Shown here: positions 25,925 through 39,469 of the stretch, piece after piece
Position numbering within the stretch: the first letter of the stretch is position 1
Layout of the letters: each line of letters opens with the position of its first letter
Assembly (NCBI RefSeq): GCF_901709675.1
Contig: NC_051088.1
Span: 11,000,193 to 11,064,192, forward strand
Direction of reading: 5' to 3'
Source of the DNA: Syngnathus acus
Lineage: Eukaryota; Chordata; Actinopteri; Syngnathiformes; Syngnathidae
DNA length: 64,000 bases
Program-made: the position numbers and the translations under genes
The notes under the pieces: model-generated
Told to the model about the DNA's origin: nothing
Databases searched by the model: none
The model's input: the letters and a program-made list of their open reading frames with translations, nothing else

Positions 25925-28900
25925 TCACTTCAGGATGATGTGGTAGCCGTCATTCGTGTCATCTGCAACAACAACAGCGATGACTGCCACAGTCAAAGAA
26001 AAAAAACAGACACTAAATCAGGAAAACGCAGACAGATCAATACCTTTCATGGTGTCCAGAACAAAACAAACTTCATCCTGGAAGTTTTGAATCATCTAGG
26101 ACGTCAAAGAAGAAGAGTAGAAAATGTTCAAAATTCAGAAGGAAAGGCTAATGACTCACATTAAGCGAGTGCACCAATGCACCGCAGGCAGATGACAAAG
26201 GAAAATAATGAATGCAAATGCTTCCAAATGCATACAGCGCCGCCTTCATCAACCATCATTCAAGATTTTCAATGAGTGCACACTGAGAGCAAATCAGTAC
26301 ACGTCTACTGGCTTGCACTCAACCTTCAAATCTACCGTCCTGCTTTTGATTGTATGGTCGGCCTATAGATGGTGGCTAAAGTATCCAAGGTCAAAGATAA
26401 AATGTTTCATCTGCCTAGTTCTGAAAATGGGTCTGAGAGTGAGCCATTCTGCGCTTCTGCAACACAGCGTGTCGCCGCCCATGACTTGACAGCTAGGCTG
26501 GGCAAAGATCCAGAGCCAAGCGAGGGCCCCCAGACTACTCAGTTTAAATCACTATCCTGCTCGTCTGTTTAAAGCGGGAGTCAAATAAAAAAATCTTTAC
26601 AATATATTTTACGCGGGACTACCACTCACTATTCAGATTAAAATTGCATTTGTGGAACATGAATTAAGCAGCAAAATCCACCTTTTTTTTTTTTTTAATC
26701 GATCTCTGGGGGGGTGACCATTTTGACACTTGCTGTCCACTGAAGATGAAGAAATCATTTAGAATATCAGGAGCTCACCTCATCACTGACTATCACGTGG
26801 ATGCCAGTGGGACCCTGTTTAAAGATCTGGTTGATCTGTCGAGGTGAGATGTTGAAGAGCTGAGCGATCTTCTCTGTCAGCTCGGTAGCAGTCAACTCCT
26901 CCAGGTAGATTGCATGATATACTGCAAGCAGGAAATACAAAGTACGTCTGTCAATAATTGCAAATATTAAAAGAAAAAAAAACTCTATCATTGTATCTGG
27001 ATTGTACTGTCGTGGTCTGTGCTTTGTCTATATTAACAACAGAAGGTATTCCCCAACCTCAAACTGACCATTCGGAGAATTGTTGGACTATCACTCCATG
27101 TAGGAATACAAAAACTGTATGCTATAGCTAAATATACTCTAAAAGCCAAGAAGACACTGATTGTCTTTCATTTTCAATTTAGGAAAAATATTAAATTTCC
27201 ATCCAAACATCTTTCTTTTCTTTTTTCCATGTGCACTGACTAAAGAACGTGTTGTTCGCAGCATCTCCGTTCTCATGTTTGGTCTGCTGCTCGCGTGCCT
27301 GCTGCGACTCCTGGCACACGTAGATGGTTAACCTCGGGCGGACCACCCTGTCGGCGAAACATATGAAGGCGCGTTTGCAGTTATTCCCGTTCTGCATCGA
27401 CTAATCAACAAACTGCATGCCGGCTCCATGTACTCACCGTCCTTTTAGCGCATTGAATAATCGTATGCCGTCTGCCGGGCCACAGATCTGAATGACATCG
27501 TCCCTGGTGAGCTTCAACAAGTCTGCTCCTGGTAATCACAAAAAACAAATTCACACTGATGGGAAAGCCAATCATGTCCACTCAGGACTTTTAAAAGCGG
27601 CTCAGCAAACACAAAAAACCAAGAACATGAGTGAATTGGAAGAGTACTTGACTATGTTGACATATACACAATACTTGCTGCAATGTAGAGCGAGGAACGA
27701 GTTTGTACCTGAGAAATTGGTGAAGAGCCGTGAGAAGGGCGAGAAGCGGTTCCGGAGAAGCCACTGTTGAGCATCTTGTGGCGTCGCCGCAGGTAACAAA
27801 TTCTTAAGAGGGAAATAAAGTCACTAGCGGCCTCAACAAGTAAACAGCAATAAACAGCATCGCTTTGTACTTTCATGACAGTAGATTGTTTTCATGTTTC
27901 CCAATATTACACTTATTAACCTTTAAAAGAGGAAGTATAACCGTGCTTATTTTAGAGATGTAAGAATAAGATTTTAAACTGGCGATGCTAGTCAAATGTC
28001 ACCTGTACTTACGTCAGCTACTTGAACAACAGGCTCGGGCTGGTGGTTTGGTGATCCGTTTCTAAAAAGGATCAAATGGAGTGTGTTAGCAAGCAAGCAA
28101 GGAGTCACCACAAACGGCGTCGAGAACATTTTTCACCCTTCTGCAACCGGAAAGCTGCTCTGTGTACTGTTGAAGGCCGGTGATGGCGAGTTGTTGACGT
28201 AGGTGACTTCGGGCCAGGGGGAACACTGTCAAGAGTCCAAAGGTTCTGTTAATGCATCAAGCGTTGTGCATTGTGGTGCCAAGACTGCGGCTCCGACCAA
28301 ACAAGGAAGGTTAAGGAGGCATTTAGGAGTTGCTCACTTACATTTACAGTTCACAAATGTAAATCACAATTATTCTCAAGGTCTATCGGTCACATTATGT
28401 AAATAGCCCACTTGGTGAGTCCAGAGCGATCATTTGAATTATCTTGGCAACAACAATTCTCCTATTACATTTGATAAGGACACATTTGTGGACCGCTCTA
28501 AATAAAGCTTTGATTTATTTTCATGAACATTACCTCAAGGTTATTAATACACTAACCTCTGTGAGGATTGTCGTTTCATACGAGGGCTGATATTTCTCCT
28601 TCTCCTGCGGTGCCCTCTTCTCCATCTTCTCCCTGTCCGTCTTCTGCTTTCTGTCCGCACCTTTGGGCTGAAAGAGGTGACATGAAGTCACTGACCCGAT
28701 GACACCGACTCGCACCCCAGCAAACACGTCAGGGGTTTCCACTCATCACCTTGAAAACTTTGACCTGACAGGAGGCGGAGTGGAGGTGCTCGGTGTACTC
28801 GCTGCTCTCGTTCTCTTTGAACGTGTCAATCTGGATGCGGAAGGGAACCCCTTTTTCCCCGCCGTGCTTGCGCATGGTAAATTCTGTGCTGATGCAGTGA

Positions 28901-31436
28901 ACCTAGCATTGGTGAAAAATCAACAAGGTTCATGCATATATATCAAAGTCAAAAACCCCTTGAAAAAAAAATTGCACGCTATACAATTCTAATTTACCGA
29001 ATGGACCCGAATAATCTTGGGAAAAGCTGCACAACGATATCAAGAAGAGGAAGTCAATCAGGAGGATCATGCTACCTGGATAAAAACGGAGGTTCTTTTT
29101 GACGGTTCCCAAAGGAACTCCACAGTGTTAAGCTGAGTAGGGTTAGCCCGTGGGTCGATAATGCCGACTGACATGGGCACATCTGCAACAGATCAATGCC
29201 CAACAGGCTTTGAACATAAGGCAAGGCAAATTTGACAACACTGTATTCCACTGCTGTTGCAAATATTGGATGTTAGTCTGAAAAGAATTTTTCTGTCTTT
29301 GCTTCTGCTAACAGATTTTGTCTCAAGGAAATAAATCATCTGTTCCAATAGAAGTGTGCAAAACAAGAACAAGATTCTAAGGCACCCACCCAGGTCCAGA
29401 ATGCGATCCCCAGGCCTGTTCCAGCGCCAGCTCTCCAGCTGCTGGTGCTCTGTGTACTGAAGTCGGCGGTCGTGAAACACCACGCGAATGATGCTCTGCG
29501 TGTTAGATACAGCACATTTGCATATTACAGACATTTGTGTGGCACTTGAGGACAACCCTGAAAAAAGGAATTAATAGATTAGTATTTATGCCCGAATTGT
29601 TGCACATTGACATGCAATATAATCTTAGCAATATGAATGACACATTCATCAGAGTCATCAATTGATCATTAACAATCTTGGCAATTAAGTATTAAAGAAT
29701 ATATTGAAAGTAGTCCAATGGCCACCCATAGCAAAAATAACACACACAGGCACCTGAGTAACGCACCTTAACCATTTACCAGAGATTTCCGGAAGTTCAC
29801 CAATTTTTCGATTATCAAGCATTATAACTTCGTAGGACTGCCCTGCAATGACAAGTGTACAGCGGATAACACATGGTTAACATAGAAAATCATTGCACTT
29901 TTGGATTTAAAGTAAGAAATGTGGAACTTCCAACATGGGAAACAATCTATTCCGTGACATTGGGTGACTTCCAAATTGCGCTAACATTCTCAAAGATTAT
30001 GCAAAGGAAATGAACTTATTCCATGGTAAAACAGAAATCAAGTTAAACTACAAACTTTTGGATGACCCGACAAACTGCTTGTCATTAGTAGCGGTGTAAC
30101 GAATGATTTAGAAAACGTGCGAACATCAGTACAAACTAATGAATTAGTCTGAATGGTTCCATCAAAAAGTCATGAATGGGTAGGAATGGGTTTGATGTTG
30201 CTGATTATTTGTTTTTGAATACTTAGATCTGGAGAGATTTGACATGTTGTTGTATCTCAATAAACCTGACAATAGCATCACTTGTCTTTACAGTATTGAC
30301 AAGTTAAAGCATATTGTAAATTGATTTTCTACGTAAACCTTCTGAATCATACCAAACCAAATTGTTCCACGTGGAATAGTATCCCACTTCATGAATTCTG
30401 ATACATATTATTATAGTATTATGATACATAACTTTTGCTTGCCTTTGAAACCTTTTTTTCATTAAATTTAAGATTAATTCCATATTCCACTACCTGGGCA
30501 ACTTTGGCTATTTCACACAAACTCAGTCAGACTTGGTGATTTATCACCTCACAAATGAGAGTGGCCATTATGTAACGTTTTAACTACAATGTCCGGTATC
30601 CACGTGCTGACCTTGATTGAGGTAGGTGAGTGTTTCATCATGCAGTTTAACGGCTGGCGAGGTAGCAGCACACAGAACATACTGGAAGGGAAGGATCTTG
30701 TTGTCGCTGTCCGGAGGCAAGTTGGACTCCTCTTGTTTGAAGATGGGCAGGGCAAGTACGTCGCTGAAGGTCAGACAAACACAGAACAACTGTTAGTACA
30801 TGTATAGTGCAAAGCGCAACAATCGAGCGTTTGTATTCCTTTATTCCCTATTGGACTTTCCCTGGAGCAGTTCAATAATCATAATCAAGGTAATGCTAGC
30901 AAATATCTAAGTATATCGGCTGAATCGTATCCCTCTTCTCAACAGAACAATTTACAATGCAAAGGGTAGCTCATGATGCAGACAGCTTGACAATGAAAGA
31001 GAGGGCAGAATATTTCACCGCTTTAGCACATTTCATACTCAATTTGCTTCATTTAAGAGCATTTCCAAACAAAGAGTGGCAGGCAGTTATAAGCAAGGCA
31101 AAGACATTGTCACTTCACATAATCAGAAATGCAGCCAAGCTAGTTGGTCGGCAACTGATGAAAAGGAGATGCAGATTGCAGAACCACGCACATGCCTTAT
31201 ATTCCCAGATGTGAAGATTTCACAGACAGCTGCAGCTGAGTCACAAGCAATATTGTGACTGCATAATAACAGGTTAAGTATGAGAGTCCTGCTGAGTTAA
31301 AACTGCTTCAGTACCTCATGCTGTATGCCCCTGCACCGAGCTCCTGACCGATGCCAGAGAGGCTGGCATCGAAGTCCTGGACCAGTCCGGACTCAATCAC
31401 TTCGTCGGAGAGAGGCAACTTCAGAGCCCAGGCCAT
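25925..31436 (-). CDS. tfcp2: Transcription factor CP2 (LSF/LBP-1c, grainyhead superfamily)
   Basis: Tfcp2 is a sequence-specific transcription factor. Exons: 31315-31436 (ATG 31436), 30612-30763, 29780-29842, 29390-29557, 29076-29182, 28750-28902, 28557-28667, 28137-28225, 28013-28061, 27709-27802, 27438-27528, 27241-27347, 26779-26921, 26044-26095 and 25925-25962. They sum to 512 codons. The N-terminus [20 protein letters not shown] is family-diagnostic. The CP2 DNA-binding domain runs from about residue 60 to 280 ([49 protein letters not shown]). A SAM-like region ([32 protein letters not shown]) and a ubiquitin-like C-terminus ([31 protein letters not shown]) follow. The segment KHENGD and the neighbours favour tfcp2 over ubp1. 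The exon 3/4 junction is odd: the usual GKLVK coding end appears to lack one base (see findings), and my exon set uses the frame-restoring splice pair. Confidence 0.93.
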
Positions 31437-31800
31437 GATGACTTTGTGCGGATCTCAATGGGTTTTGCTTCTGATAGCACGTTTTAACCTTTGGTGAAGA
31501 AAACGAAGTTTAACTTCCAACCGTAAAAGCGGTGCATTGAACTTGCACGCATCTGTAAAGTAATGGATCACGCGACACTGTTAGCCACTTAATAAATTAT
31601 TTCCATTTGGTCAATTAGCGGTCTGCACATTTTACCTTACGGCGAAGCGGAGCGCAGTTGCTTTCTAATGGTGCGAGATTTTCATGCCATCACGTCGTGC
31701 GCCGTCGCTCGAGTACTAAAATAAACATGTCGGGCTAGTCACGCTAAGCAGCTAGCAACAGCGATCCTAACAATTAGGGCGTCCTCCGAACATGAGGTGT
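31437..31800 (-). promoter_or_regulatory. tfcp2: Putative tfcp2 5' UTR/promoter region
   Basis: The sequence upstream of the tfcp2 ATG includes a possible 5' UTR acceptor (GTGCTATCAG, near 31480). A CpG-richer patch at 31640-31740 (CACGTCGTGCGCCGTCGCTCGAG on the plus strand) is the likeliest transcription start area. No TATA box is evident. Confidence 0.35.
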
Positions 31801-31976
31801 CACGACAACATCATACAATCCATAACCCACATTTCTTTAACCGTGTGCGGGCCTAACAATGCCGTAAAATAAATATCGAACGAGATGTTCCTTTTGTTTA
31901 TTAATCTGGCCAACGAACGGAGTTACTGTAATTTCCGTGCGTGGCTCTCCTTCGTTTTGTTCTATTAGGCACAATG

Positions 31977-31989
31977 CTGCCCCCTGGCG
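31977..31989 (-). promoter_or_regulatory. CTCF-like binding site
   Basis: On the minus strand the sequence is CGCCAGGGGGCAG, close to the vertebrate CTCF core. It lies between the pou6f1 3' end and the tfcp2 promoter, a plausible insulator position. Binding is inferred from motif only. The rest of 31.8-33.6 kb is AT-rich intergenic sequence and probable pou6f1 3' UTR, plus one MITE. Confidence 0.4.
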
Positions 31990-33098
31990 TCTGGGAACTA
32001 CATATAGTTTTAATCAGTGAATTTACCTTGGTACTACATTATTTATTTTTTGGGGGGTAAATCAATCCCCAAAAAAGCATATTTTCACCGTTGAGTAGAT
32101 CAACTGGTATGAACTGAAAATGTATCATCACAAATCAACAATTATTAATTAGTAAAGACAGTTTATTTACATTTAAAAAAAACTTTTTTCCTCACTTCTT
32201 GCAAAGGCAGACGTTCTAGTCAAAGAAGATTGTTATAGATAGCATATTTCTATCATTTTATTTGTTTAATATAGTTTAGTTAATTTAAGGTTATTTAACA
32301 ATATTGCATTTTTTTTCATAAAGCACATAGCAAGCAAACCAAACATATGGCATCTTGTTTTGATCTTCTAATTCACCATGATTCATATTTATTCTGTATA
32401 ACAGCAGCTGATCTGCGTTAAAAATGTTGCTACATTGCAATATTGATAAAAATTAAAAAATTCACGAGGCCCACCGACATGGCTATAACTTTTGCAGTAG
32501 AAAACAATTAGTAACATTTTTACCTCCTCAGGCATCAATAAAGTGCAAAGAATCCTTGATAATTAACATATATGTTCACACATAGTTGGCAGTTAGTAGA
32601 AATAAAGACATACAGAACATGCAACATCTTCAAGTCATTACACATAACTCTCATGTAATTCCATCAGTTTGATTTATACTAGAGCCACTACATTTATCTA
32701 AAATATGTTACTGTTGTAGGGCGCTTTTGAAAGTTACATTGTTAATAACTTTATAAAATAAAAATTTCATCTAACTTGAGATGAGGAGCAGTTTGTTATC
32801 ACCGAAAGACGACAGAGAAGGCACGAAAACAGCAATACGTTGTGACCAAATCATACTGGTTAATGACTAACTGTATCAAAAGTTTGCATTAGTGGCCTGA
32901 AATTAACTTAGGACTTGTACCAACTTCAAACATCAACAACTAGTAGAAAGTATATAAAAATCAACACAGTTGACTTGAGCTTTTATGATTATCAAGAAAT
33001 ACCAAACCGATGATTGTCCCTGACTTGTTGCGGGATTGCGTTGCGGCTGCATAGACAAGCAGCAGATGGAATCGTCCATTATGGCAATAAACTTGATA

Positions 33099-33425
33099 CA
33101 GTGGAACCTCTGAAGTCACTCCGATTTGAAGCAATTTTGGGTCAAACTGTCCCCTTGAAAATATCAATATTATTTTCATTGGCATTTTTGAAAAGAACAG
33201 TTAAACATTGTTGACTGTCACACAATTGTAAAAATAAGTCAATCACTGGAGAACAACAGTTCTACTTCTGACACCAAATGATGTCATGCTCCACGGTTAA
33301 TCGTTTGATGTACGCTGAATAGAAATCCCTGCGATGTCATCATCAAACTTTGATATTTTGTGTGACTTTGGGAGTCATTTTTCCCGAAAATAACATTTAA
33401 GTGTTCCACTTTAGAGGTTCCACTG
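33099..33425. mobile_element. Tigger/mariner-like MITE, 327 bp
   Basis: The left terminus CAGTGGAACCTCTGAAGT (33099-33116) is matched by the inverted right terminus ACTTTAGAGGTTCCACTG (33408-33425), 17 of 18 positions. CAGTGGAACCTC is a typical terminus of pogo/Tigger-like elements. There is no transposase frame, so the element is non-autonomous. Confidence 0.75.
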
Positions 33426-33626
33426 AACTCAATAACGAACAACAATGCCACTTAACAAATTGACGTGACTTACCTGCGTGTATGTTGCCATTAATAGAAG
33501 GACCGTACACACTCGTACACTCAGCCTTAGAACCCAAGAACTCACTTTAGTATTGTAGCACTGAGTCTTAAATAATGTGTAACTTCATGTTGGGGTATTT
33601 ACAACAAAATTTGCAAATTCCATTTT

Positions 33627-36600
33627 CTACTGGACCTGGAAAATGTTAATCTTGCTGGTGTTTTTCAGCGTCTGTCGTCGGTTGCAGAACCAAACCCGCA
33701 CCACCTCTCGGTCGTAGTTTAGCTCCTTTGCGATTTCCGTGATCTCTTGCCCTGTGGGCAGCGAGTTCTTCTCGAAGTAGGAGTTGAGGACTTCGATGGC
33801 TTGAGGCGTGAAACTGGTGCGCCGCTTGCGTTTCTTTGACGGTTCGCCGCCGACAAACTCCATCAGGTTCTGCTGACCTTTTTGGTTCCAGTGCTCGGCC
33901 TCGGCAAGCCACTTCTCCAACACTGGCTTCAACTTCTGGGCACTCTTCGGGGTGATGTCCAGCTTTTCAAACCTGGAGCAAAAATACTTTTCATGAAGCT
34001 TTTTTTTTTTTTGATGCATTGATGTTGACGAACGAATGGTTAATGACACTGAGACCTTTTTTGTTTTAATTTTCTGGTTAACAAGTGATTAACTAGCTCA
34101 ACATAAAACAAAGCTTGCTGTTACAATTACATGTAAACGCACAAGTCAGACTGTTGTGAAGCTTTACCCGATAGATGAATAACTTTCACACACTGGGAGA
34201 ATTTCATTGGAAATCTTCAGTTTTAATAATAAATTTCCCTGTTTTAATAAAGATGACAAAATAAGTGTAATTCACCTGCAAATGGCGGATTGGCTGTAGG
34301 CCGGGCCCTCTGTGGCAGTCAGTGCCTGTCCCACTTGAGTCTGCGTCAATCCCAAGGATAGCCGCCGGATTTTGAAATTCTTAGCAAACTCACGTATTTC
34401 TTCCAGATTGATGCCTTCCTCATTGCTGGCAGCCTGATGGGGCTCTGCCGGACGGTGGCGGAATACACATGTTACATAAAACTGATAGTGATCCATGTTT
34501 GCACAAGAGGGCAGATGTACGTACTGCTGACAAGCTGGCCCACTTTAGCCATCTCGCCGCAGGTAATGGGGAGCGATGAGGATGACGAGGTGGAGCTTTT
34601 GAGTACCGACGGCTGCGGGGCGATGACAACCGGCAACTGAGTGGCAGCTGTTGCCGGCGTCTGCGAGGGATCATGTACAAACAGAACAAATGAGTCACAT
34701 TTTGCAACCCAAAGATGCAGATTAGGCAAGATACAGCATCATGTGTACCTGTGATGTTGGTTTGGAAGGTGCGGGTGACACTGCAGCTTTGGGCAGAACA
34801 GCGGTAGAAGCCGCAACCGTGGCAGCTCCGTTCCCGACCGCAGCAAAAATCTGACCCTGGGTGTTCAGCAGCAACTGCGGGGTGACCGTCTGGACCTGCA
34901 GACCCTGGAGGGGGAGGGTCGAAGTGGCAGCCCCCCCGGCCAGGGAGGCCGGGTTCACCAAAAAAGGAAGAGTTCCTATAACCTGAGAACACATGTCGAA
35001 TAGGAAGAACATAAGCAAACAAATTCTGATTAGCAGGGATTAGAAACGATCCGTTAACACTAAACCTTCTTTTTAAGTAGCAATAACGACAACATCTTAT
35101 CATGATCACGTGTTATTTGGGAACCAGACATTGTAAGTAATGTTTCATTTAAAGGGGACATGACATTGACTTTTGAATTGCTTCTATTCAGATAGTTGGA
35201 TATTTGGAGTGACTGCCCACCGATCAAGTGTGACATTAAATAAACAAATAAATATTTTCTTTACTGTCAATTCCTGAAAATGTCTCCGTCAGGGAGCCAT
35301 TCTGCAATTGTGGTTTACATTATGTAAGCCACTCGCACCAAGTTTTCAAGCTCATGATGAGCAAGTTTGTCGAGAGATGGCTAGAGACCAGCGACAGACT
35401 TTAAGGAACCACTGGAGCCGTTTTTCAATGTCAAGAACAGACTGCAGTGAACTTGGCGAGTGCTGTCTTAGAAGTACGTAATTGGGAATGTACTTCCTAC
35501 GAACGCTTGCCTCTTTTATCTATTCCCTTCAGCCTTAGGTTCAGACCAACCTGGCCCTGTGTGGTTGTTAGGATCTGGCTTGTGATGCCCGCCATGTTGG
35601 ACATGGCGTTGGTGATGATAGGACTGGAGGTGAGGGAACTGAGAAACTGGGTCTGTGCTCCTAAAGATGCAGCATTGATCTGAGGACAAAAACACACGTT
35701 CAAACAAAAAAATGAAAATTCAAAAAATACGCAATAGTTGGGGTGAATCTCAGTTTCGTCTTCCTCACCAGTGCAGCCACCGATATGTTGGACTGGGCCA
35801 CGGTTGCGGCTGGTGTGGCATGAGCAGCTGCCTCTTGGGCGGCAGAGATGATCGTAGCCGGTGTGGACTGAGACGTCAAGCCGCAAGTTTGCTGGATGGA
35901 ACCTGCCGGAGCCTGGAACAGCGTGCTGGTTTGTAGAGGAGCCTGAACTGAATTTAGAACTGTCGCAGCTGGGGAGAAAATGGACAAACATGATCAATAT
36001 TACAGGTGATCACAATTTTTCATATTTCAAGGAAAACATCTACGACTATTTTCCAACAAACAAGTCAGGTTTTCAGGGCAAAACTAAACTGAAATAATAA
36101 ACAATATTATCATCGTTGACCGTCATCATGACCATTACCTTGAAGGCCAGCAAAGGGCATCTTAAGGAGGTTAGCGGGCTGCGTGGCGGCAGCAGCGGCG
36201 AGTCCAGACAATGTGGCCACACTGGTAGTGGGCAAGGTGAGAACAGCCAGACCGCCCTGGCCACCGATGGAGCCTGCCATGCTGATGGGGATGAGCAGGG
36301 GCTGGCCCAGCGAGCCTGTCTGGGCCAACATGCCAGTCATCAGAGTGGCCAGATTTTCTTGTGATAGAACCTGTGTGATAAAATAGCACACAAACTCAGA
36401 TGATGTCAGTAAATAGCAGAAAAACACAATGTATATATTTGGGGGGCTAAAAGACTCATTTAGGTTGAAACAACTTTAGTCTGGCAACAATGTTAGTTAG
36501 CACAGCAAAGCAAGCAAGCTTTTTTGCTCCACAAATATTTTAAGAGTTTTTATTTCTATTTTTAAGTGAGGGACAATACACGGGAAAATTAGTTCTATGG

Positions 36601-39469
36601 GCTCTTATTTCTTTGTTAAAAATGCGGGAAAGGCAATTTTCACACCAGCAAAACTTTTGTTGAATTGCCCAACTTAGAATTTTATTCATTTTGTTTTTAT
36701 TTTATTTAGTTTGTTGCCTTGAAATTTTGAGGTCACCCAACTTTTGTTTACATTGCGCAAAATGGATGCATGGCTAATATTTCTTTTGATTACTTTAATA
36801 ATGATTACCTGCGGACAACCTTGCACAGTGACGGGCACAGTGGCCATGGGAGGCTGCGGCAAGGATACACTGATGGGCACAGTTGGACCGAGGGTATGGA
36901 CAGCGTGAGCTGGAGCTTCTCCTGATGACGCTTGCTGTTTGCCAGCTACTGTCGGAGCACATCGGGTGAGGTGGTGAGTTTGGCGCATTTCTTTCATGTG
37001 CAAATTGAAAATCAAAAGTGTGGCTGGCTTCAGCTTACCGACTTCCTCAAAGTTCTGGGATCCAGCATTGTCATTGCGTGGGCGGGAACCCTCAGGTTGA
37101 GTCCCTCCCCCCTCTGTTTTGCCCTCACTTGTCTTCCCTTCAGGTACCGATGAAGACAGAGACGCATCAACCCCGACTTCTAACACACGAATTGTCTCGT
37201 GGCCAGACATCACGATGACCTGAAGACAAAGAGATGGTCAAATACGAAACAGAAGGCGGACTCCTATTTTATTCTGTTCTATTTATCATTTGGAATTCGG
37301 AAAACTCAATCACAGTTAGTAGCCAAGAGAGGCCTTTATGCTGCCTTCAAGAGAAGCTGAAAAGTGGGAAATATCACACTTGGAGCTGACAAGGCCTAAC
37401 CTGAAAAGATTTGAAGAGTTGAAGATAAATGGAGAACGACAGAGACAAGTCGTGGAACGCTCAAGGCTAATGATGTCTCAGCCGCCATACAACTCAGAGT
37501 TGGAAGAAATTTTGGGGGAGGAAATTCTAAAGTTTTACCGTCAATATAGAAATGAAAACGAATCACTTACTTCAAGGAGTAATTTCATCGAAATATTTGA
37601 ATTATTAACAATCAAAAAGATTCATTATTATGTTCATCGCTGGTTTACGCAAATCTGAAGTCAAGGGGAGCAACTGTGGCGCATTTGTCTGATTTCCTTG
37701 TGTTTACATGATGCCACTAACTCAAGAGCATTCAGTCTGACTTTGGGATACTTGATTTGGACAGTATTTTCTGCTAGGTTCCTCTCAGATTAATTTGATT
37801 CTAAGGAAATGCAAATATGAAAGGTTAAGAATGAGAAGTGAGGTGATTGGAGAACAAGGTGCACACAGAGAGGGAGAGAGAGCGACAGACGGACGGACAG
37901 AGAAAAGAGGATGCATACCTGGTCGCCTCTGGCAGGGAATTTCAAATGGCAGGATTTAAATGGCTGAAAAAAGACTTCTGCGCTCAGACAGTGAACAGCT
38001 AAAGGAGGACAAAGAAGCCAAGCATGTTAAAATACAAATGAGGAGAGCATGAGTACAGCAACATAAACAAACACAAACAATGGAAAGCATCAGCCAACGA
38101 TCAGCACAAGCAGTGCTTTCTTTCAAACATCCCTTGGCACACCAGTAAAGAGAGAGAAATGCTTCCCATCCACACACACACAACAGCCATTTTTAGCCCA
38201 TGAAAAAAGCAAAGGGCTGCAGGGTGGAATTTATCATACATAAAGCATACAAAGTAGGACAGCGAGTCAACGACTATGCTGTTATTTTCACATTTTGGCT
38301 ATAGAGCTATCTATGTAAGCTTTAAAGCAGGCCTGTCCAAACTGTTTCTTTAAGAAAAATTAACAGGTATACAGACCACTTAGTTAATTTATTCAATAGG
38401 GTAAAACCAACTGATCTGCAGAGATACAGAAAACACATATCAAACAATAGTATATTGTATATGTTATACATACATGTATGCATGCATATATACAGTAGGT
38501 ATGTATCACAGAGACAGCCCTGATATGAGTTTTAAATCATATCCTTCTGGCGAATGACTATTACATATGTGTCATTTGCAGCACCAGGTTTGCGTTACTG
38601 GTAGCAGTCTAGAGTGGTTAAGATCCTATTTGGCTGGCAGGACTTTTTGGTGTTCTGTCATATGGAGTTCCACAGGGATCTATTTTGGGTCCCTTGCTGT
38701 TTTCATTGTATTTGCCACCCCAGTGCCCCTAGGTTCTATCCCACGTAAAAAGGGCATTTCCTTTCACTGCTATACGGATGACTGTCAGCTCTATGTCCAT
38801 CTGAGCGAAAATGACCTTAAGGGTCAACAATCAAAAATGCTAAACTTGTTTTAATATTTGCAATCACAAATCCTTATGAACACCCAGTTCAGCAGAGTCA
38901 CTAACTCCGTGATGTGAAAGGGACATGAAATGAAGCGATCTGAAGCTTGTGCTGTTGCTGGACACAAATAGAGGCGCAACTGGTTGTGTTGAGTGTTTGC
39001 ATAAAAGTCTCATAAGTCATTCACCATAATAAAAATGTCAAGGAGCTAAATTTGCAATGTAGTTACCAAATACATCTGGCTTCCTCTTTGTGTTCTATTA
39101 CTACCAATACTACTATTGTATTTTTGGGACATATATGGATGCCTGTTGCACTCTGGTGCTTCTCACAAGTCAGTGTTGATACTGAGAGACATCTGGTTTG
39201 ATGGAGGAGAGTCACAGTTGTTGGTGTGTGTGTGTGTCTGTGTGTGCGTGCGGTTTCATTCTAAGTAGTGTGCCGTATGTGTCCACTGAAAAGTGCACGT
39301 CTAAAAAATGACCCTGATGGGATTTTAATGAACTTGTTCTGAGTTCTGCATGTGTTCTGCATGTAAATCTCAACTGGCTGCAGAAATGGAAGATATTCTT
39401 TGCAAATGGAGTTACCTGCTCGTTGACAGCAAGCGGGGCATCTCTGACAGGAAGGTCCTGAGACTTCAT
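33627..39469 (-). CDS. pou6f1: POU class 6 homeobox 1 (Brn-5)
   Basis: Pou6f1 is a POU-homeodomain transcription factor. Ten coding exons: 39416-39469 (ATG 39469), 37039-37219, 36809-36948, 36139-36370, 35769-35968, 35551-35679, 34749-34982, 34525-34660, 34276-34444 and 33627-33972. They total 606 codons, close to the human long isoform. The N-terminus MKSQDLPVRDAPLAVNEQ joins VIVMSGHETIRVLEVGVDA. A long Gln/Ala/Thr/Ser-rich activation region follows, with repeated motifs such as ENLATLMTGM, LGAQTQFLSSLT and VIGTLPFLVNPA. The POU-specific domain starts NLEEIREFAKNFKIRRLSLG and includes ATEGPAYSQSAICRFEKLDI. The linker is KKRKRRTSFTPQ. The homeodomain ends in VVRVWFCNRRQTLKN, with the recognition-helix residues VWFCNRRQ intact. 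The non-coding first exon is probably near 40.2 kb. Intron 1 holds a LINE fragment. Confidence 0.95.
38560..38860 (+). mobile_element. Degenerate non-LTR retrotransposon reverse transcriptase fragment
   Basis: Two pieces of a LINE reverse transcriptase survive in different frames. One is the turn motif GVPQGSILGPL (near 38665-38697). The other is HCYTDDCQLYVHL (near 38768-38806), in which TDD stands where the catalytic ADD is usual. A preceding EWLRSYLAGR is also typical of L2/Rex-type elements. Frameshifts and 5' truncation show that the copy is dead. It lies in pou6f1 intron 1 in antisense orientation to the gene. Confidence 0.7.
39224..39251. repeat. (GT)n microsatellite
   Basis: This is an interrupted GT run inside pou6f1 intron 1, just downstream (in gene sense) of the first coding exon. 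Confidence 0.8.

Noticed and set aside
34420-35109. 229-codon minus-strand frame across pou6f1 exons
   Set aside because: It runs through exons 34749-34982 and 34525-34660 and the intron in the wrong frame; the correct frame gives the conserved Pou6f1 sequence.
37338-37658. 106-codon plus-strand open frame in pou6f1 intron 1
   Set aside because: It is Lys/Glu-rich, resembles no family I know, has no splice or promoter context, and such lengths occur by chance in AT-rich DNA.
38560-38860. Active reverse transcriptase gene
   Set aside because: The conserved motifs lie in different frames, most of the protein is missing, and TDD replaces the usual ADD in the catalytic loop.
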